The notes under the pieces: model-generated
Databases searched by the model: none
What the model was told of the DNA's origin: nothing
What the model saw: only the letters and a program-made list of their open reading frames with translations
Part shown: positions 1 to 7,347 of the stretch, piece by piece
Position numbering within the stretch: position 1 is the stretch's first letter
Layout: the number at the start of each line of letters is the position of its first letter
Made by a program: the position numbers and the translations under genes
DNA from: Pseudomonas fluorescens
GTDB taxonomy: Bacteria > Pseudomonadota > Gammaproteobacteria > Pseudomonadales > Pseudomonadaceae
Direction: 5' to 3'
DNA: 64,000 nt
NCBI RefSeq assembly: GCF_902497785.1
Contig: NZ_CABVHK010000012.1
Span: 62,001-126,000 of the forward strand

Positions 1-1
1 A

Positions 2-61
2 CAGCTGTGCGCGACCGCCAAGGCCTGGGGCCTGCGCATCAGCGGCCATACCGAATTGTAG
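2..61 (+). CDS. C-terminal end of a gene cut by the window edge, probably a TRZ/ATZ-family hydrolase
   Basis: An open frame runs from the window edge to a TAG at 59-61 and encodes 19 residues ending in HTEL. The stop lies 56 bases before ubiG. In pseudomonads the gene upstream of ubiG is usually a TRZ/ATZ-family amidohydrolase next to mtnA; the tail does not look like the MtnA C-terminus as I recall it. The assignment rests on gene order only. Confidence 0.35.
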   Translation, partial: QLCATAKAWGLRISGHTEL

Positions 62-117
62 GCACCCCGGAGCAACCGTCGGGGCAACAGGATTTTTCAA
101 GTTTCAGAGGATCAACC

Positions 118-816
118 ATGAGTAACGTCGACTACGCCGAAATCGCCAAATTCGAAGCCCTGGCCCATCGCTGGTGGGACCGCGAAAGCGAGTTCAAACC
201 GCTGCACGACATCAACCCGCTGCGGGTCAACTGGATTGACGAACGCGTCCATCTGGCCGGCAAGAAGGTCCTCGACATCGGTTGTGGCGGCGGCATCCTC
301 AGCGAAGCCATGGCCCAACGCGGCGCGACCGTGATGGGCATCGACATGGGCGAAGCGCCGCTGGCGGTCGCTCAACTGCATCAGCTGGAATCGGGCGTGA
401 GCGTCGAATACCGACAGATCACCGCCGAAGCCCTGGCGGAAGAAATGCCCGAGCAGTTCGACGTCGTGACCTGCCTGGAAATGCTTGAACACGTGCCGGA
501 TCCATCGTCGGTCATCCGCGCATGCTTCAAAATGGTCAAACCGGGCGGCCAGGTGTTTTTCTCCACCATCAACCGCAACCCGAAGGCGTACCTGTTCGCC
601 ATCGTCGGTGCCGAATACATCATGAAGCTGTTGCCACGCGGCACCCATGACTTCAAGAAATTCATCCGTCCTTCCGAGCTGGGTGCCTGGAGCCGCATGG
701 CCGGCCTGACCGTCAAGGACATCATCGGCCTGACGTACAACCCGCTGACCAAGCATTACAAACTGGCGGCCGACGTGGACGTCAACTACATGATCCAGAC
801 CCTGCGCGAGGAGTAA
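118..816 (+). CDS. ubiG: UbiG, ubiquinone biosynthesis O-methyltransferase
   Basis: SAM-dependent methyltransferase, 232 aa, that carries out both O-methylations of ubiquinone synthesis in the cytoplasm. Motif I, VLDIGCGGGI, lies at residues 51-60, followed by an acidic residue (GIDMG) and the post-I LEMLEHVPDP region typical of UbiG. The ATG at 118 follows a GAGG at 106-109; the open frame runs further upstream, but that part has no family similarity. The stop is 4 bases before mupP, so ubiG, mupP and the SDR probably form one transcript, the order known in pseudomonads. Confidence 0.97.
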   Translation: MSNVDYAEIAKFEALAHRWWDRESEFKPLHDINPLRVNWIDERVHLAGKKVLDIGCGGGILSEAMAQRGATVMGIDMGEAPLAVAQLHQLESGVSVEYRQITAEALAEEMPEQFDVVTCLEMLEHVPDPSSVIRACFKMVKPGGQVFFSTINRNPKAYLFAIVGAEYIMKLLPRGTHDFKKFIRPSELGAWSRMAGLTVKDIIGLTYNPLTKHYKLAADVDVNYMIQTLREE

Positions 817-820
817 GCCG

Positions 821-1492
821 ATGCGTATCAGAGCAGTTCTTTTCGACATGGACGGCACGCTGCTCGACACCGCGCCGGACTTCATTGCGATCTGTCAGGC
901 GATGCGTGCCGAGCGCGGTTTGCCACCCGTGAACGACAAGCACATCCGCGACGAAATCTCGGGCGGCGCGAAGGCGATGGTCGCCGTGACGTTCAGCATG
1001 GACCCGGAATCGCCTGGCTTTGAAGAGCTGCGCCTGGAGTTCCTCGAGCGCTACCTCGCCGGTTGCGCCGTTCACAGCAAGCTGTTCGACGGCATGGCTG
1101 AACTGCTGGTCGACATCGAGAAAGCCAACCTGATCTGGGGCGTGGTCACCAACAAGCCGTTGCGGTTTGCCGAGCCGATCATGCAGCAACTGGGGCTGGC
1201 CGAGCGTTCGGCGTTGTTGATCTGCCCCGATCACGTGAAGAACAGCAAACCGGACCCTGAGCCGTTGATCCTGGCGTGCAAGATGCTCGACCTCGACCCG
1301 GCCAGCGTGCTGTTTGTGGGTGATGATCTGCGCGACATTGAGTCCGGTCGAGATGCCGGCACCAAAACCGCTGCGGTGACTTATGGCTACATTCACCCGG
1401 ACGACAACCCGCGGCATTGGGGAGCTGATGCAGTGGTCGATCATCCGCTGGAGTTGCGCAAGGTGTTGGATAGCGCGCTCTGCAGCTGCTGA
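821..1492 (+). CDS. mupP: MupP, N-acetylmuramic acid 6-phosphate phosphatase (HAD family)
   Basis: HAD-superfamily phosphatase of 223 aa. The nucleophile motif DMDGT has D9 and D11; the Thr/Lys motifs are around T110 and K143, and the acidic pair GDD is at 168-169, so all four HAD motifs are present. In Pseudomonas this gene between ubiG and yciK dephosphorylates MurNAc-6P to MurNAc for the AmgK-MurU cell-wall recycling route, which bypasses de novo UDP-MurNAc synthesis. Older annotation calls it phosphoglycolate phosphatase; the sequence alone does not separate these, and position favours MupP. Confidence 0.9.
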   Translation: MRIRAVLFDMDGTLLDTAPDFIAICQAMRAERGLPPVNDKHIRDEISGGAKAMVAVTFSMDPESPGFEELRLEFLERYLAGCAVHSKLFDGMAELLVDIEKANLIWGVVTNKPLRFAEPIMQQLGLAERSALLICPDHVKNSKPDPEPLILACKMLDLDPASVLFVGDDLRDIESGRDAGTKTAAVTYGYIHPDDNPRHWGADAVVDHPLELRKVLDSALCSC

Positions 1493-1514
1493 TTTGATGG
1501 TTTGTCCGGGACAT

Positions 1515-1645
1515 TGTGGTGAGGGGATTTATCCCCGTCGGGTCGCGAAGCGGCCCCAAACCGGTAATTACGGTGGGTCAGGTACGCCACATGAAATGAT
1601 TTACGACTGCTTCGCAGCCGAACGGGGATAAATCCCCTCGCCACA
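1515..1645. repeat. 131-bp palindromic repeat, GGGGATTTATCCCC type, copy 1
   Basis: Imperfect inverted repeat in the mupP-SDR gap. The left arm begins TGTGGTGAGGGGATTTATCC and the right arm ends with its near-complement at 1626-1645. The inner arms GAAGCGGCC and GACTGCTTCGCAGCC are shared with the second copy at 30446-30557. It has no coding content and probably folds into a long hairpin in the ubiG-mupP-SDR transcript. Confidence 0.85.
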
Positions 1646-1689
1646 TTGAGCTCACCACTGGTTCGATGCACGATTTTGTTGAGGTTTTT

Positions 1690-2430
1690 ATGTTTGATTA
1701 TTCCGCCCGCCCTGAATTGCTCAAGGACCGGGTCATTCTGGTGACCGGCGCTGGTCGCGGGATTGGTGCTGCCGCTGCAAAAACCTACGCCGCCCACGGC
1801 GCCACCGTTTTGTTGCTGGGCAAGACCGAAGCCAACCTGACTCAGGTGTACGACGAAATCGAAGCCGCCGGCCATCCACAACCGGCCGTGATTCCGTTCA
1901 ATCTGGAAACCGCCCTGCCCCATCAATACGATGAGTTGGCGGCGATGATCGAAACCGAATTCGGTCACCTCGACGGCCTGCTGCACAACGCATCGATCAT
2001 CGGGCCGCGCACGCCGATCGAGCAGTTGTCCGGCGAAAACTTCATGCGCGTCATGCAGGTCAACGTCAACGCCATGTTCATGCTCACCAGCACACTGTTG
2101 CCGTTGCTCAAGCTGTCGCAGGACGCCTCGGTGGTGTTCACGTCCAGCAGCGTCGGGCGCAAGGGGCGCGCGTATTGGGGCGCTTACGGCGTTTCCAAAT
2201 TCGCCACCGAAGGCCTGATGCAAACCCTGGCCGATGAAGTCGATACCGTGGCCCCGGTGCGCTCCAACAGCATCAACCCCGGCGCCACCCGCACCAGCAT
2301 GCGCGCCCAGGCGTACCCCGGGGAAAATCCGCTGAACAATCCGACACCCGAAGAGATCATGCCGGTGTATCTCTACCTGATGGGGCCGGACAGTACTGGC
2401 ATTAATGGCCAGGCATTCAACGCTCAGTAA
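1690..2430 (+). CDS. YciK-family short-chain dehydrogenase/reductase
   Basis: Classical SDR of 246 aa, cytoplasmic, likely NADP-dependent. The Rossmann motif TGAGRGIG is at residues 19-26, the HNAS motif near 100, the catalytic Ser in the TSSS run at 151-154, and YxxxK at Y166/K170. It matches the YciK subgroup, whose substrate is unknown. The start at 1690 follows a GAGG at 1681; an in-frame ATG at 1666 would add eight residues and lacks a good ribosome site. It sits third in the ubiG-mupP order seen across pseudomonads. Confidence 0.9.
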   Translation: MFDYSARPELLKDRVILVTGAGRGIGAAAAKTYAAHGATVLLLGKTEANLTQVYDEIEAAGHPQPAVIPFNLETALPHQYDELAAMIETEFGHLDGLLHNASIIGPRTPIEQLSGENFMRVMQVNVNAMFMLTSTLLPLLKLSQDASVVFTSSSVGRKGRAYWGAYGVSKFATEGLMQTLADEVDTVAPVRSNSINPGATRTSMRAQAYPGENPLNNPTPEEIMPVYLYLMGPDSTGINGQAFNAQ

Positions 2431-2802
2431 TGCCGTGCGTCGCCTTTGTGCCACGACGAATTTCCGTCGTGGCACTCAATCAGCGTCGTAACTGTAACAA
2501 TTTTAAGTCAAGCAACCGTCAGACATACGCTATGCAAACTTCACAACCCCAAACAACCCGTTGATTTTTAACAGTTTTAATTCGACTGAACCGAATGGCA
2601 CGACATTCGCTCTATATTTGCTCAGACACGCCGTGTGAAAGCAAACGGGCCGACCTCGAGTCGATAGGTTACTAATCTTCGGTAAAGCGGATTAGACTTG
2701 CGCCAAATGTCCTGCGGGACTGATGGACCAGTATGACGCGCAGCCCAAAGCCGCTCTCACCCAGCCTGTAAGACAGTCTTACTGTTCAGGGGCGCACGCC
2801 AT
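2431..2802. other. Intergenic region before the diguanylate cyclase gene
   Basis: 372 bases without a gene. It holds the hairpin at 2448-2475, an inverted repeat CTAATC...GATTAG near 2672-2695, and the perfect short palindrome GTAAGACAGTCTTAC at 2768-2782, 20 bases before the GGDEF start. The last could be a regulator site or a leader hairpin. I see no confident promoter. Confidence 0.5.
2448..2475 (+). terminator. Hairpin after the YciK-type gene
   Basis: Perfect 11-bp stem GTGCCACGACG/CGTCGTGGCAC with a 6-base loop, 18 bases after the stop. It lacks a T run, so intrinsic termination is uncertain. Confidence 0.5.
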
Positions 2803-3729
2803 ATGAAATCACCATCCCAGACCAACGCAATTGACTTCGACAATGCCAAATTGCAACGCCTGGGCTTTGGTCAGCAGCCCTCTCTTCCTCAGAGGTCGGT
2901 CAGTCTTGCGCAAGTGCGCCAGCATCTGAGCCTGCAGTTGCAGACGAGCCTGGAGCCGCAGCGTATCCTCGGGCTCTTCTTCCGTGAAATCCAGCGACTT
3001 GTACCGCTCGACGCCTTGAGTTATCAGCACAAGGCCAGCGACTTGCGCCTGGAGTTTGGCCAGCGTGGCCATCACTCGGTCAGCTACAGCCTCAGCCACG
3101 AAGGCGAGCACTTGGGCGACCTGGTGTTCCGACGCAACCTGCGTTTCGACGAGACGGAACAGAGCAATCTCGAGTCGGTGTTATCAGCATTGATGTACCC
3201 GATGCGCAATGCCCTGCTCTACCGCGCCGCGACGCAAAGTGCCTTGCGCGATCCACTGACAGACACCGGCAACCGCATCGCCATGGACCAGACACTGGAA
3301 CGGGAAACCGAGATGTCGCGGCGGCATTTGCAACCCTTGTCGCTGCTGATGCTGGACATCGATCACTTCAAACACATCAACGACACTTATGGGCACAGCG
3401 CCGGCGATGACGTGCTCAAGGCCGTTGCAACCTCGATCAAAAGCCAGTTGCGCAACGTCGACATGGTGTTCCGCTTTGGCGGCGAAGAGTTTCTGATTCT
3501 GCTGTCCAACACCGGCCGCGAGGCAGCCGCGATGGTCGGTGAGCGGCTGCGATTTGCGGCGCAGGCCAAGGATTATCTGGCCGATGGCCAACGGATCGAA
3601 CTCACCGTCAGCCTGGGCTGTTCGACCCTGCTGCCCGGCGAGTCTGCCGAAAGCCTGTTACGACGGGCCGACAGCGCGCTGTATGTGGCCAAGCGCGAAG
3701 GCCGCAACCGCCTGGCGATGGCGGGCTGA
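2803..3729 (+). CDS. GGDEF diguanylate cyclase (PA3177-like)
   Basis: Protein of 308 aa with a roughly 140-residue N-terminal sensory region of unassigned type and a C-terminal GGDEF domain (about 145-305). The active-site motif is GGEEF at 226-230, and an RxxD inhibitory site (R217, D220) lies exactly five residues before it, so an active, product-inhibited c-di-GMP synthase is expected. No transmembrane segment is visible, so it is probably cytoplasmic. The location after ubiG-mupP-yciK matches P. aeruginosa PA3177. A short palindrome lies just upstream at 2768-2782. Confidence 0.92.
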   Translation: MKSPSQTNAIDFDNAKLQRLGFGQQPSLPQRSVSLAQVRQHLSLQLQTSLEPQRILGLFFREIQRLVPLDALSYQHKASDLRLEFGQRGHHSVSYSLSHEGEHLGDLVFRRNLRFDETEQSNLESVLSALMYPMRNALLYRAATQSALRDPLTDTGNRIAMDQTLERETEMSRRHLQPLSLLMLDIDHFKHINDTYGHSAGDDVLKAVATSIKSQLRNVDMVFRFGGEEFLILLSNTGREAAAMVGERLRFAAQAKDYLADGQRIELTVSLGCSTLLPGESAESLLRRADSALYVAKREGRNRLAMAG

Positions 3730-3750
3730 GAACTTCCCGGCGGGGGAATT

Positions 3751-3849
3751 GTAGGAGCGAGCTTGCTCGCGATGGTCGTTAACGATAACGCGTGTTTACT
3801 GGCTATAACGCGGCGCTCTTGAGTCCATCGCGAGCAAGCTCGCTCCTAC
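3751..3849. repeat. REPIN, GTAGGAGCGAGCTTGCTCGCGATGG family
   Basis: Two inverted REP units facing each other: GTAGGAGCGAGCTTGCTCGC at 3751-3770 and its complement ending at 3849. It lies between the convergent GGDEF and MFS-PlsC genes. The same family occurs at 16231-16328 and 62862-62959, with related loop sequence. Confidence 0.93.
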
Positions 3850-3854
3850 GGGAG

Positions 3855-5729
3855 TCAGCGCACAGTGCCACGCAACTCCCCGACCAACCCCTGCAACCTG
3901 GCCGGCTCTGCCACCTCGACCGCCACCGCCGACCCCGCCACCAAGGTCACTCGAGACCACAACCGACGGAATATCCCCTTGCCGGGATCGCGACTGAAGA
4001 AACTCCCCCACAGCCCTTGCAGCGCCAACGGAATCACCGGCACCGGCGTTTCTTCGAGAATCCGCGTCAACCCGCCCTTGAACTCATTGATCTCACCATC
4101 TGCCGTCAACTTTCCTTCAGGGAAAATGCACACCAGCTCCCCGTCCTTCAGATATTGGGCAATGCGCGTGAAGGCCCTTTCGTAAATCTGAATATCCTCC
4201 TGACGTCCCGCAATCGGAATCGTCCCGGCGGTGCGGAAGATGAAGTTCAGCACCGGCAAGTTGTAGATCTTGTAATACATCACAAAGCGAATCGGCCGAC
4301 GCACCGCGCCGCCAATCAGCAACGCATCGACAAACGACACGTGATTGCACACCAGCAATGCCGCGCCTTCATCCGGAATCGCTTCCAGGTTGCGATGTTC
4401 CACGCGGTACATGGAATGGCTGAGCAGCCAGATCATGAAGCGCATGCTGAACTCGGGGACGATTTTGAAGATGTAGGCGTTGACGCCGATGTTCAGCAGC
4501 GACACCACCAGGAACAGATGCGGGATCGACAGTTCGGCCACGCTCAGCAATACGATCGAGACAATTGCCGAGACCACCATGAACAACGCGTTGAGAATGT
4601 TGTTGGCGGCGATCACTCGCGCCCGCTCGTTCTCCGGGGTGCGTGACTGAATCAGCGCGTACAGCGGCACAATATAAAAGCCGCCGAACACCCCGAGGCC
4701 GAGAATGTCGATCAGCACCAGCCAGGTGTGACCAAAACCAAGAACTTCAATCCAGCCGTGGCCGTTGACGCTGTCCGGAATCCCGCCGGAATGCCACCAC
4801 AACAGCAAACCGAACACCGTCAGACCGAAGGAGCCAAACGGCACCAGGCCGATTTCGACTTTGCGCCCGGAGAGTTTTTCGCAGAGCAAGGACCCCAGCG
4901 CGATACCGACCGAGAACACGGTGAGAATCAGTGTCACCACGGTTTCGTCGCCGTGCATCCACTCCTTGGCGTAAGCCGGGATCTGCGTCAGATAAATCGC
5001 CCCGACAAACCAGAACCAGGAGTTGCCGACAATCGAGCGCGACACCGCCGGGGTTTGCCCCAAGCCAAGTTTCAAGGTGGCCCAGGATTGACTGAAGATG
5101 TTCCAGTTCAGGCGCATTTCCGGCGACGAGGCGGCCGCGCGAGGGATGCTGCGACTGGCCAGGTAACCGAGCACCGCAATCACGATGATCGCCGTGGACA
5201 CGATGGGTGCGTAATGCGCGGAGGACATCATGATCCCGGCGCCGATGGTCCCGGCGAGGATCGCCAGAAAAGTGCCCATTTCCACCAGGCCGTTGCCGCC
5301 CACCAGCTCTTCTTCATGCAAGGCCTGGGGCAGGATCGAGTATTTCACCGGCCCGAACAGCGCCGAGTGCGTGCCCATGGCAAACAGCGCCACCAGCATC
5401 AGCCACAAATGATCGAACACAAAACCGACCGCACCGACCGCCATGATGGCGATCTCCCCGAGCTTGATCAGTCGAATCAGCGCGTCCTTGGCGAACTTTT
5501 CACCGAACTGCCCGGCCAGCGCCGAGAACAGGAAAAACGGCAGGATAAACAGCAGCGCACACAGATTGACCCAGATCGAGCGATCCCCCTCGATGGTCAA
5601 TTTGTACAGGATGGCGAGGATCAACGACTGCTTGAAGACGTTGTCGTTGAACGCCCCGAGGGACTGGGTCAGAAAAAATGGCAGGAAGCGCCGGGTACGA
5701 AGCAAGGAGAACTGTGAGGGGTGACTCAT
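3855..5729 (-). CDS. Fused lysophospholipid-transporter-like MFS protein and PlsC-type acyltransferase
   Basis: Membrane protein of 624 aa. Residues about 10-430 form an MFS transporter with about 12 hydrophobic helices resembling LplT. Residues 440-624 form a PlsC-type acyltransferase with NHxxxxD (H463, D468) and the FPEGK substrate motif at 536-540. In enterobacteria, LplT flips lysophospholipid inward and the separate Aas enzyme re-acylates it; here flippase-like and acyltransferase parts are one chain, with no AMP-ligase domain, so an acyl donor must come from elsewhere. The ATG at 5729 is preferred over the upstream start because family similarity begins with SHPSQFxLL. Substrate is inferred. 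Confidence 0.88.
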   Translation of the reverse strand: MSHPSQFSLLRTRRFLPFFLTQSLGAFNDNVFKQSLILAILYKLTIEGDRSIWVNLCALLFILPFFLFSALAGQFGEKFAKDALIRLIKLGEIAIMAVGAVGFVFDHLWLMLVALFAMGTHSALFGPVKYSILPQALHEEELVGGNGLVEMGTFLAILAGTIGAGIMMSSAHYAPIVSTAIIVIAVLGYLASRSIPRAAASSPEMRLNWNIFSQSWATLKLGLGQTPAVSRSIVGNSWFWFVGAIYLTQIPAYAKEWMHGDETVVTLILTVFSVGIALGSLLCEKLSGRKVEIGLVPFGSFGLTVFGLLLWWHSGGIPDSVNGHGWIEVLGFGHTWLVLIDILGLGVFGGFYIVPLYALIQSRTPENERARVIAANNILNALFMVVSAIVSIVLLSVAELSIPHLFLVVSLLNIGVNAYIFKIVPEFSMRFMIWLLSHSMYRVEHRNLEAIPDEGAALLVCNHVSFVDALLIGGAVRRPIRFVMYYKIYNLPVLNFIFRTAGTIPIAGRQEDIQIYERAFTRIAQYLKDGELVCIFPEGKLTADGEINEFKGGLTRILEETPVPVIPLALQGLWGSFFSRDPGKGIFRRLWSRVTLVAGSAVAVEVAEPARLQGLVGELRGTVR

Positions 5730-5828
5730 CTTCCGTGTGTCCCTGATTTTTGGGTGAAGAGTGGCGTGGATTGTTTTATTGGAATGTCGGACGCCGATCC
5801 AGGCCACACCTTACCTAATCTTTGCCGG

Positions 5829-6977
5829 TTATTGCTTCAATTCTGCAATGCACGGCGACACAAACAACTCGCCGCGCCATGCTCCGCACACTGTGCGTTT
5901 GGCGACAACCAGCCACATCACCGCCAGCAACGCTACCAGCACACAGCCACAGGCACTGAAGAAGGTCAGGCTCAACGTGCTGGCCAGTTTCAATGTTGCC
6001 AGAGCATAGACGCCGAGCGGAAAGGTGAAACCCCACCAGCCGAGGTTGAATGGAATCCCGGTGCGCAAGTAACGACCCGTGATCAACAGCGCGATCAGCA
6101 TCCACCACAACCCGAAACCCCACAGCGTGATTCCGGCCACCAAACCCAGCCCTGCGGCGATTTCACCGATGCCGGGCAATCCGTTGGCGGCAAAGATTGC
6201 CGGCGCGTCGGCCCCCAACAGCAACATACCCAGCGCCCCGGTGCCAATCGGGCCGAGCGCCAGCCAACTCGAAGCGGCCATGCTGGCGGGGGGCAGTTTG
6301 TGCAGGGCCATGCGCAGCAACAGGATGGTCAGAATGCTGAACGCCACCGGCAGGGAAAATGCCCACAGTACGTAGCTTGTCACCAACATCACCAGTTGCG
6401 AATGGGCATCGGCCAGGTGCGGCGCCAGCAGGCCACCACTCGCAGCCGCCACTTCCGCGGCCACCACCGGCAGCAGCCAGACCGCGGTCATCTGATCGAT
6501 GCTGTGCTCCTGACGGGTGAACATCATGTACGGGATGAGCACACCACAGCCCAGTGACATCGCCACATCCAGCCACCACAGCGCTTCAGCGAGATCAATC
6601 ACGCCTGCGCCCCAGCGCGGCAAACCGAACACCAGAAAGCCATTGATGATCGTCGCCAACCCCATGGGAATGGTGCCGAAAAACATCGAGACCGTAGAGT
6701 GTCCGAAAATCCGCCGCGCTTCGTCGAAGAACAGCACCCACCGCGCGGCGTACAGCGCGGTAAACAACACGAACAGGGCGATGTTGAATAGCCACAAGGC
6801 TTCGGCAAGCGCCTGCAAACCCGGATTCTCGACGGGCAGCTGTGCCAGCGCCAATGCCAGCACGCCGGTGCCCATGGTGGCGGCGAACCAGTTCGGGGTG
6901 AACTGGCGGATGGCTTCACGCGGATGCTGCAAATGAGTGAAAGGTTTGAAACCGGTGACGGCATTGGGGCATGGCAT
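5829..6977 (-). CDS. TehA/SLAC1-family (TDT) anion transporter
   Basis: Integral membrane protein of 382 aa with about ten hydrophobic helices. The opening FTPNWFAATMGTGVLA is the signature of the tellurite-resistance/dicarboxylate transporter (TDT) family, which includes TehA, the yeast sulfite pump and plant SLAC1 channels. The start at 6977 has an AGGAG about eight bases upstream. No regulator or partner gene is adjacent, so the substrate (sulfite, dicarboxylate or another anion) cannot be told from the sequence. Confidence 0.88.
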   Translation of the reverse strand: MPCPNAVTGFKPFTHLQHPREAIRQFTPNWFAATMGTGVLALALAQLPVENPGLQALAEALWLFNIALFVLFTALYAARWVLFFDEARRIFGHSTVSMFFGTIPMGLATIINGFLVFGLPRWGAGVIDLAEALWWLDVAMSLGCGVLIPYMMFTRQEHSIDQMTAVWLLPVVAAEVAAASGGLLAPHLADAHSQLVMLVTSYVLWAFSLPVAFSILTILLLRMALHKLPPASMAASSWLALGPIGTGALGMLLLGADAPAIFAANGLPGIGEIAAGLGLVAGITLWGFGLWWMLIALLITGRYLRTGIPFNLGWWGFTFPLGVYALATLKLASTLSLTFFSACGCVLVALLAVMWLVVAKRTVCGAWRGELFVSPCIAELKQ

Positions 6978-7347
6978 GGCGAACTCCTGTCCTCGGGTGA
7001 GGTGGAGCTCATGGTAGAGTCGAATCGAATATCGATATAACGGGTAATATCTCTAACTGTTATCTATTTTGCAGATATACCGCCCATTTCTGCGCTGGCG
7101 CAGCTGGCACAAACAGGAAGTCTGTGACGCCTCTTCGCGAGCAGGCTCGCTCCCACAGGTGATCGCATTCCAATGTGGGAGCGAGCCTGCTCGCGAAGAG
7201 GCCTGCCCAGGCACCAAAAATCTGACTGATTCTCCTTGCTGCGACACCCCGCCACGCCACGACCTTGGTCGACACTGACTAACGCAGGCGGTCGTGCGAG
7301 ACTGTCGGACCGGGCGGGAGTCCCGGGTGTCTTTGTCTGGAGTTCCC
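6978..7347. other. Divergent intergenic region between the TDT transporter and mxtR
   Basis: 370 bases that must hold both divergent promoters. The part at 7020-7075 is AT-rich with repeated ATATCGATAT-like and GTTATC/TATCT words, a plausible regulatory core; the REPIN at 7129-7202 separates it from mxtR. No box could be assigned to a named regulator. Confidence 0.4.
7129..7202. repeat. REPIN, TGTGGGAGCGAGCCTGCTCGC family
   Basis: Near-perfect inverted repeat: left arm GCCTCTTCGCGAGCAGGCTC starting at 7129, right arm ending at 7202, loop of about 14 bases. It is the most compact REPIN here. Relatives are at 45463-45552 and 60571-60665. Confidence 0.93.

Noticed and set aside
112..885. Long open frames on the strand opposite ubiG
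   Set aside because: Shadow of the GC-rich third codon position of ubiG; no ribosome site or family similarity.
7020..7075. Anr/FNR site upstream of the TDT transporter
   Set aside because: The AT-rich words do not contain TTGAT-N4-ATCAA.
7294..7347. N-terminal extension of MxtR by 18 residues
   Set aside because: ATG 7348 has a good ribosome site and begins the first membrane helix; the extension is charged and unlike the family.
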